A stretch of DNA of 64,000 nt, from assembly GCA_014058105.1 (NCBI GenBank), contig JACGCM010002238.1, positions 2,035,370 to 2,099,369 on the forward strand. The letters are read 5' to 3'. This DNA comes from Kingdonia uniflora (taxonomy: Eukaryota; Streptophyta; Magnoliopsida; Ranunculales; Circaeasteraceae). Below, piece by piece: positions 32,301 to 41,300 of the stretch (the first letter of the stretch is position 1; every line of letters starts with the position of its first letter). The position numbers and the translations under genes are program-made. The notes below the pieces were generated by a model. The model saw nothing but the letters and a program-made list of their open reading frames with translations, was not told where the DNA came from and did not search any database.

Positions 32301-35300
32301 TGGCTCTCTTTTCATTCCTCTTGGAGAAATCTTTGTTTCTCCATCACATGTTGGAGTTTTCTTTTCTTTCTTTGAATTTTTTGTTTTCGTGAAAGACGAT
32401 TTTTTGTTTATTAGGTTCCCGTCGTGAGATGCGATTTACTCTCATTGGATCGGGTGAAGATGTTACACTACCTTCCACCTCGATTATGAGATTTTTTGTT
32501 TCTTTTCTCGAGTAATTTTCTTTTCCTTGAGTAATTCTTTCCTAGAGCGATATTTATTTCTACAGTAACAGCCAGTTAATACCGTAGCAGAAACTTTGAA
32601 GAAACAAAGCACTTAATTTTGATTTCATAAAGACTTTTTCTCCATTATATTTTCTAATGAAGTCTGAAACTACAAATTTTGATGATACCTTGTTTTTCTT
32701 GCAAGAATATCTAGTGTGGTCCATTTGAAATTTGTGTAAACAAAAAACAGAAAAATATTACATCATAAATTTTAATGAAGTACTCTATGCAGGTCCGTTC
32801 TACTCCAGGCCATACATTAGGTTGTGTTACCTATGTTACAGGGGATGGGCCTAATCTGCCTCAACCAAGAATGGCTTTCACTGGTGATGCTTTATTGATA
32901 CGTGGATGTGGAAGAACAGATTTTCAGGTATGACTGCATAGAGATTTCAAATGGTGCTGAAATTTGGTAGAAACACGTGCCTTTTTTGTAATCAAGGAAG
33001 AAATTACAATCATTTCTTTGTATGTTACTGCCATTGATAGAAACAGAGAGTCTCTTCAAAATCTGTATGCTAGGCTGAGATTCTTCAAGTGTTGGAAGCA
33101 TTGTACTATCTTTTGTCAGATATATAGTATAACTAACTCTACAAGGCCCTAAATGGTCATTTTGTTAATGGAAAACTAAATCTTTCCTTCAGAACCTTTT
33201 TTCTACATAAACTATTCCCTGAAAAATTATAGCTGTATGGAAATGATTTTAATCATGTTTTCTCCAACCCCTCTCACAATTGGCTCTTCATAGTATTATG
33301 GGCCTTCATTGTCCCGTAATCTTTTTACTTTTTTGGGGGAAGGTAAAATGGGGTTGTCACAGACCCTCCTCCACGAGTAAAGTAAAGGAGAACAACCCCT
33401 CCAAATGAAGTGAGAGAAGCTAAGAGCGGAAAGTTCCTTCTCAAAAAAAAAGATGAAAGTTACATCATGAGTTTCTAAAGTATATTTTTTGCGAAGCATC
33501 TTTTGATACTATTGTTTTAAGATCTCCATTTGAGACATCTGAGTCAACCTCTATGTACCCCTCAGGGCATCTTTCTCTTGCCAAAAGATCAACTACCTAT
33601 TGGACTCCCTATAGACATGCTAAATTTACTGAACCTGCCGAAGAGATTTTTGATAGACTTAACAAGCATTGTAGCACTCCAAGGAGAGGGATAAACATCT
33701 TTAATTAAGTCCACAGCATTCTAAGAGTCACAGTATGTAATGACGTCATTAGCTCCATGTTTTAGGGCAAGGTGCAAAGTATGCTCTATTGCCCGTAGCT
33801 CATGGTTAAGAATGTTGTTGGCTATGGCTGTACCTGCACATACACTTAAAGGGGTTGCCAATACAGTCCCTTAAGACGACTCCAAAGCCTGCTATTCTAT
33901 TACCATTCTCATCCACCACCAAGGAACCATCAGTATTGATAACATGTACTCCTTGATCAGGTAGGTCCCATTTAACTATGATATTCCACCTGCCAGAATA
34001 TTGTCTATTGAGGCTGTTATCTTCAAGGACTTCAAGTTTGCTTAAAGGGGTTGTCAATACAGTCTCTTAAAATGACTCCAAAGCCTGCTATTCTATTACC
34101 ATTCTCATCCACCACCAAGGAACCATTAGTATTGATAACATATACTCCTTGATCAGGTAGGTCCCATTTAACTATGATATTCCACCTGCCAGAATATTGT
34201 CTATTCAGGCTGTTGTCTTTAAGGACTTCAAGTTTACTAGATGGGTATTGAACAAGACCTTTTTAGTTTTTACATTGGAATTTGAGTCCTTGAGATGTTA
34301 AGTTCCCTGTTGATAAGATCTTTCCAGCTGGTAAATTGTTTAGGGACTCCCATTTTATGAAAAATGCCTTGTCAAACAAACTCAGAGTAGCGGCACTTGC
34401 AAAATAGGTAGCCATCTTATTTACTGCCCTAGAGAAAACTTCTACATATTCTGCCCATCATGTTGATGACAGAAAGGGGAAGAGTGTAGCAAGAGGACCA
34501 GTAATTTTGCATGCTACAAAGCACAGCTTTTAGAAGAGTCAGCCTGTCTGCATAAGACAAAAAAGCTTTTTTTCCAAGATTGAATTTTCCTACAAAGAAA
34601 TTGAATAAGGAGTAAAAGTCAACAGCTTTTAATCTAGTGATTATAAGAGGGAACCCCAAGTATGTCACAGGAGTGCCAGCTTTAAGGCCAAGAATAGAAC
34701 ACATATCTTCTCTTTCTGTGGTACTCATTGTTGCACATTTTTTTAAAATTTTGTTCTCAACTATTTGGAGGCCAGAATATAAATCGGATTGATGTAGAGC
34801 ATTGGCTATGGTGCCCTTCATGAAAATGACGAGAACCTCTCCAGAGCAAAGATGGCAAATAAGAGGGTAACAGCATTTAGGGTGTAAATCGAAAGCTTTT
34901 TCATATACCTTCTTATGCATGTATTTTATAAAGATCTCCATGACCATTACAAAGAGGTAAGTTGACATGGGTTACCTTGCCTAATCCACCTTTCCCCACC
35001 AAGTAGCCTAGGGGGGTCGTTAATGCATTAGAGTATTTACCGGCGGTAATGAAATCTTCAGGATTGTTGTCTTCCAGAGTGTCCCGTAATCTAATTAGCG
35101 TTGACTTGGTAAATTTGTATTACACATGTAAAATGATGGGGGGATCAATTAAACAATTTTGCTGGTGCATTTGCATTATATATGGCAAGAACAGTTTGAT
35201 GTTTCTTGTAGTGATCCGGGAGGATCTAGACATTCAATCTCTTCAAAAGATGTCATGTCGTTCGAACGAGCCTTGGAGCCGTTCGAACGAGTTGAAGGAA

Positions 35301-38300
35301 AGAACATCCAATTCTAGCTGCCTCTGTTTTTAGGCAATTTTGGCAAGTCATTCGAACAATATTTGGAGTCGTTCGAACGACTGGGTTCCAGAAGACCAAA
35401 GACCTGCCTCGTTTCCTAGGGGCGTAATTTGGCATGCCATTCGAACGACATTTGGGTTAGTTCGAACGACTTGTTCCCAGAAAGACCAAATACGACTGCC
35501 TCGATCCCTAGGCTTAATTGAGCCAATCGTTCGAACGACTATCGTGTTTCCTTCATAATTTTAGGTGTTTCAAGGACATTTTTATCCTAATTGATAACTA
35601 CAAACTTGTAACCTCCATTAAAGGGCAAGGCTAGGCAAAGAGAGAGGATCCAAGTTTTGTAAGAGAGACTTTGGGTTTTGAGAAAAATTTAATTGAAATC
35701 AAATCATTGAGCAATTGAAGCTCTAAAATGGAAATTATCCTGCCAATTGTTTGTTCTTTGCATTAATTTCTGCGTTTAGGTTAATCTCAATCCGATTGTG
35801 TATCAGATTTTCAAGTAACGATTCTCGGGGGTTGTGGTTTATGGTCTCTACACGTGACTGACTCAAGTAGACGAAGGAGATTCTTGTGAGTCCGTTGAAG
35901 ATTCACCGAAAACTTAACTCAAAGAAGAAGGCAAATTCAACGATGGGCAATTCCGAAGATCTGCTGACGAAGTTGGAAGCAAAAGTTTTTAACCTCACTA
36001 CTAACCTTGCGAAAGCTTCTGCTTCGACGAAACGGTGAGAGCACACGAAGAAGAAAGGGGTTGCAAAAGAGGATAGAGACGGGGGTACCGAGGAGGTAGA
36101 TAGTGATTCTAGTGATGCCGAATCTGTCGAGGGGCAATCGGTTATTGGTAAGTCAATGAATCTTATGCGTAATCTTCGTATCAATTTTAAATTTTAAATT
36201 CCGGTATTTGACGGTTCAATCGATGCCGATAAATTGGATAATTGGTTGGATATGTTAAAAGCCTATTTTTCGGTTTACCAATATTCCAATGCTCATAAAA
36301 TATGCTTCTCTACATTGAAATTCGCAAGTCATGCACTCACGGAAGTCCTATTGGAAACGTCACAAAACAGGAAGCTTGAGTTGGAAAGAGTTCAAGGTGT
36401 TAGTGTGGAAGCAATTTTATCATATTAGGTATGAGCAAGAGAGATGGTTCAAATGGCATAATTTGTGCCAAAAGTATGGGCAATCCGTACAAGAATCACT
36501 ACAGAGTTTTATAAACAAGCTTTGGTTTTGGATATTAATGTGGATGAATATGAGGTGTTCATTAAGTATACGGGGGGTTTGTTGGAGTCTATTAGAAGGG
36601 AGTTCAAGCTCTTTACTGTGGAGAACATCGAAGATGCTACCGTAAAAGCAATTGCTATTGAAGGCAAGTATTTGAAGAGTGACAAGAAAGACGACAAGAG
36701 CAAGTCGTGGTACAAGTCTAGTTTGAAGAATGAGCACAAAGGGGAATCCAAAGGAGAGAGATCTTCATCCAAGGGGAACTACTGCAGTCATTGTAAGGCA
36801 AATGGGCACATTTCAGATAAATATTGGAAACTTCACCCAGAGCTTAGGCCGAAGGATGAGAGGAGCAAGAGAGAGAAACGTGCACTAGCCGCAACGATTG
36901 TTGATCTTCCATATTTAGATAAGCCAAATCTTAAGCTTGCTCTAATGTTTAAACAAACTATGCTACCGAGGAGGCGAGTCGGAAATAACTTTTTCATGTT
37001 AGCATTCATAAAGACGGGTAGTTAGAAGAATCTGATCTTTGAGGCAGTGGTGAAGAAAATAGGTTTGGCTACTATGGCTCATCTTAAGCCGTATGGTTTG
37101 GGTTAGATTCATAAAGTCGCGGAATTGAAGATCACGAAGCAGTGTACGTTCAAGTTTGCGATTACTAAAAAGTGTATTAACGAAGTGACGTGTGAGGTGG
37201 TTTCTTTAAATGTGTGTCAAGTCATCTTCGGTAGCCCTGATCTTTGGACCGAGATGCAATTCTCTACCGTAGAGCTCGCAAGTATCGTCTTGTGAAGGAG
37301 GGGAAGGAGGTTCATATCAATGTTTGTAAGGAACATGTCACCACCAATAATTTAGTAACGGTGACTCAGGCGAAGAGCCTGGTTAATGCGACCGGCAAGT
37401 TTGTATTGTTGTTGGTGTGACCGGTTTAAGAGGATCCGTCGGCTAACGTGTTGTCTACTATGGAAATGTCTTCAAAGCAACAAACCGAAATGGGGAAGTT
37501 GCAAGAGGAGTATAAAGACTTGTTTTTGTGCATAGAAGGGATGTCGCGCAAGAGGGATGTTGTCACGGCCCAGCCCGGGACCGCCTCTACAGTTCCCGGA
37601 GTGCAGCGGAATAAGAGACCGTGCGGCGTACACGGACGCGCGGTCGGCGTGTACAAACCATCTTCACGGGCGCGGCGCGCCAGTGGCATACAACCCACGG
37701 ATGCTAGAGCGACATCCGGATAATCCTGGATACTCGTGAGGGGTCATCGAATATGTATTCGGTATAGGCAACAACGCTGAAGGTTCCCTCAATAATCCCT
37801 ACAGCGTAATCTCTTGCGACGCGCGCGAGGTACGGAAAGCACACCTGTCCTGTAGCGGATCAGGGTAGCTCAATATGCCAGTTTCCACATAAGGGACTCA
37901 TATCTCAAGGGGCGACGAGCCTGAACTATTTATATTGTCCAACTCTAAGGGGCGGTGCGTCTCGGATAGCCCGCGGGGCATAGCGGCGCCATATGAAGCC
38001 CTTTATTGAAAATCGGCCCGCATTGCGAGGCAATATCCCCTAGCCTTCCCTAGGCCTAGGAGAACTCATAACTATCCCTTGTAGATAGTCCATGAGCCGG
38101 GGTCCTTGATGACCAAGCATTAAAGCTCTTTTAGTCATGGGGAGGATCGGACCAAGGTTCCTCCTTAATATAGCTACTAAGTGAATAGTCAATTTCCAAA
38201 AGGAAACGTTAAAACATGAGACGAAGCGTACTGGACCTTTTCGCCCCCTTAATTGAATCCGATTGCGACGAAACTTGGCGTGGAGCTATATTAGGATATA

Positions 38301-41300
38301 GAGAACAAATACATTCGGACAGAACTCAAAACGCTCAGGTGGATTTGGCCGGCGTTCGGTAGGTCGTCACAGATGTGGAGCATGATATCACCTTGGTGAA
38401 TGGTGAGTCACTACCCAACATTGGGTTGTATCGAACTTCCGTAATCGAATCTGATGAGATCAAGAAACAGGTACAAGAACTCATAGAGTAAGGGGTTATT
38501 AATCCAAGTTGCTCACCTTGTGGTTCACCGATGTTATTGGTGCCGAAGAAGGATGGGTCTTGGAGAATATGCGGATTATCGGGCACTGAACAAGATTATT
38601 GTGAATAATCGTTATCCGCTTCCACGGATTGACGAGCTTTTAAATGAGTTGCAGAAGGCTCGGTTTTTCAGCAAGCTGGATCTTAAGTTGGGTTACCATC
38701 AAGTTAGAATTCGGGAAGAAGATACATGGAAGACGGCTTTCAAGACCAAACAAGAACTCTTCGAGTGGTTGGTGATGCCTTTTGGGTTATGCAACGCTCC
38801 AACGACATTTATGCGATTGATGAATGAGGAGTACCTCGTGCATATACGCAAAGTGTTGGGCGCATTGCGATCACAACAACTTTTTCTATATGGGAAAAAG
38901 TACGAGTTTGGGAAGGAGCTAGTATACTTGGGATTTATTGTTGGTAGTGGTGAACTTAAGGTCGATCCAGAGAAGGTCTCGGTCATTACTAATTGGCCTA
39001 GACCCCATATAGTGACGGAAGTGAGAAGTTTCATGGGTTCTTGTCAGTATTTACGAAAGTTTATTCGGCATTTTTCACAGATAGCCGTACCGTTGTATTC
39101 CTTGACAAAAGCCGGTGTGAAGTTTGTGTGGGAAGATCATCATGAGAAGACTTTTCAGTTGCTGAAGCGCAAGATTACAGATGCATCAATGTTAGCGTTA
39201 CCCAATTTTCAGTGGCCTTGTAAGGTCGAAACATATGCATTAGGGGCAATTCTATGACAGGATGGGAAGCCGGTTGCCTACCATTCTGAGATGTTTATAG
39301 GAGCAGTACGCAACTATCCTACCTACGATAAGGAGTTCTACGCATTTTATCAATCAGTTAAAGCATTGGTGAAATTACTTATTGGGGAAGGAGGTTGTGG
39401 TACATTCTGATCACAAACCATTACAACTCTTATCTACGCAGTCTCAGCTACACCAAGCTCGCCATATGAAGTGGATGTCGTACCTACAACAATTCACCTT
39501 GATGTTCAAGTATAAGAAAAGAGTAGACAACAAAATGGTTGATATGTTATCTCGACCCTCATTACCAACTATTTCTGTTTTGTTGGTAGCTATGTAGATA
39601 TAGCTTATTGTTCCGTCTGAATATGTTGCAGGGTATGACGACGAGAAGGAGCTCAATGTGATTTACCAGAAGTTGCTGCAAGGCAAGACATGCGAGTATG
39701 TATTGAAGGATGGTTTGATTTACAGGGGCAGTCTACTATTTATTCCAGAGGGTGGAGATCGTTTGTATTGGATTAGAGAGGCTCATTGTTCCCGGGTGGT
39801 AGGTTATTTCGGAGTTGAGAAGACTTTTTTGAATTTGCGGCGTTATGTCTATTGGCCAAAGATGCAGGTGGATGTTGCTCGTGTGGTTCGTGTTTACGTT
39901 CTATGCAACACATCGAAGCCTTTCAATCGTAAGTTAGGATTGTACTTACCATTACCAGTTCCTAGCCGACCTTAGGAGAGCTTTTCGATGGATTTATGGG
40001 TGGTTTGCCTATGACCAAGTGTAAGAATGACTATTTGTTTGTGGTGGTAGGTCGATTCAGCAAGATGATTGTTCTTATTCCATGCCAGAATACGATCACC
40101 GGGAAAGGAGCAGCGCAATTATTTTTTAGAGACGTTTGGAGGTATTTTGGGCTCCCTTCTTCTATTATTTATGATAGTGATAGCTATTTTTTGGGGCATT
40201 TCTGGAGATCGTTATGGGGGATGATGGACACTAAGTTGAAGAGAAGTACCGCCTTTTATCCGCAGACTGACGGGCAAACAGAGCTAGTTAATCGCACTTT
40301 GGTTCATTTACTACGAAGATTCCTAAGACTTGGGATGAGAGTTTACCGTATCTTCAGTTTGCGTTTAACCGGGCGATTCATGGTTCCACTTTGAAGTCTC
40401 ATTTTGAAGTTTGTTTGGGGCACTTGCCTCAAAGCCCCTTTGATCTGGCTTTTAGTCTTGGCGACAAGACGGTGTCAGGGAAGGAGGAAGAGGAACAAGT
40501 TAAAGCTCAGCGTTTCATTAAGAGGATAAGCAAGGTTTATGAGGTGGTTGAAGTGCAATTGAAGAAAACTCAAGCGAAGTATAAGGCTCGACACGACAAG
40601 CATCGGGTTAGTATACTTTTCGTTATGGTCTGTTTACGATACTCAAGAAAATTGGTGACAACGCATTCCAATTGGATTTGTCACCTTTCATAAAGATGTA
40701 TTCGGTGATTAATGTTGAACATTTGAAGGTGTTTGAGCCGTCTCTTTTAGATAAAAACTCTATAATCGATACTCGCCTACCGTTAGTTGATGACTTATGA
40801 ATGGAAAGAGAAGATCCGTTGCAGGAGGATAGTATTCTAGAGAGAAAAGTTCATGCTACAAGATGGGGTAGTATCGAGTCATTCCGAGTTAGGAAGAAAT
40901 GTCAACTACCTAGCAAGTTAAAGTGGTACAACAGGGAAATGGGCACGGCTGCATTCCCACATCTCCAGTTCTAGCTTGATCAGGAGCTTAAGGCTCCTAA
41001 AGGGGGGAGCCATAATCCAAAAGGATCTTGACATTCAGCCTCTTCAAAAGATGCCATGTCGTTTGAACGAGCCTTGGAGCCGTTCGAACGAGTTGAAGGA
41101 AAGACAGCTAATTCTAGCTGCCTCTGTTTTTAGACAAAATTTGGCAAGTCGTTCGTTCGAACCACTGGTTCCCAGAAAGACCAAATACGACTGCCTCGAT
41201 TCCTATGCTTAATTGAGCCAATCATTCATGGGTATAATTAGTTTATTCGAAACATGCAAAGTTTCACACTACGTATTATTTTCTCAGTGCAACTATGTGT

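Larger units (their letters stand above)
29105..32792 (+). other. ETHE1 intron 3 (3.7 kb, with transposon remnants)
   Basis: It begins GTAAGG and ends CTATGCAG. It contains a short LTR with a primer-binding site (30100-30274) and a GCATCGCA-rich element (about 31170-31950). A region starting GGGTGTGTTTGATTGCATAG near 29139 has the look of a hAT-type MITE end. No intact transposon gene is present. Confidence 0.75.
35207..41229 (+). mobile_element. Ty3/gypsy retrotransposon inside ETHE1 intron 4
   Basis: Plus-strand element: 5' LTR from 35207 (TGTAGTGATCC), gag (about 35942-36900), protease, RT, RNase H, integrase, polypurine tract (40999-41009) and a truncated 3' LTR (41010-41229). Gag and pol are broken by stops, deletions and an 811-bp solo LTR. 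It is oriented like ETHE1, so its LTR promoter and polyadenylation signals would face along the host transcript. Confidence 0.85.

Noticed and set aside
35253..35540. Possible CRISPR-like array of short spaced repeats
   Set aside because: Repeats are palindromic transposon LTR motifs with irregular spacing in plant nuclear DNA.
35253..35558. Frames with repeated RTT motifs on both strands
   Set aside because: Produced by the TTCGAACGA palindromes of the gypsy LTR.
37448..37739. Basic 60-90 codon frames at the start of the solo LTR as a gene
   Set aside because: They span the gypsy/solo-LTR junction (37561) and are chance frames in GC-rich LTR sequence.
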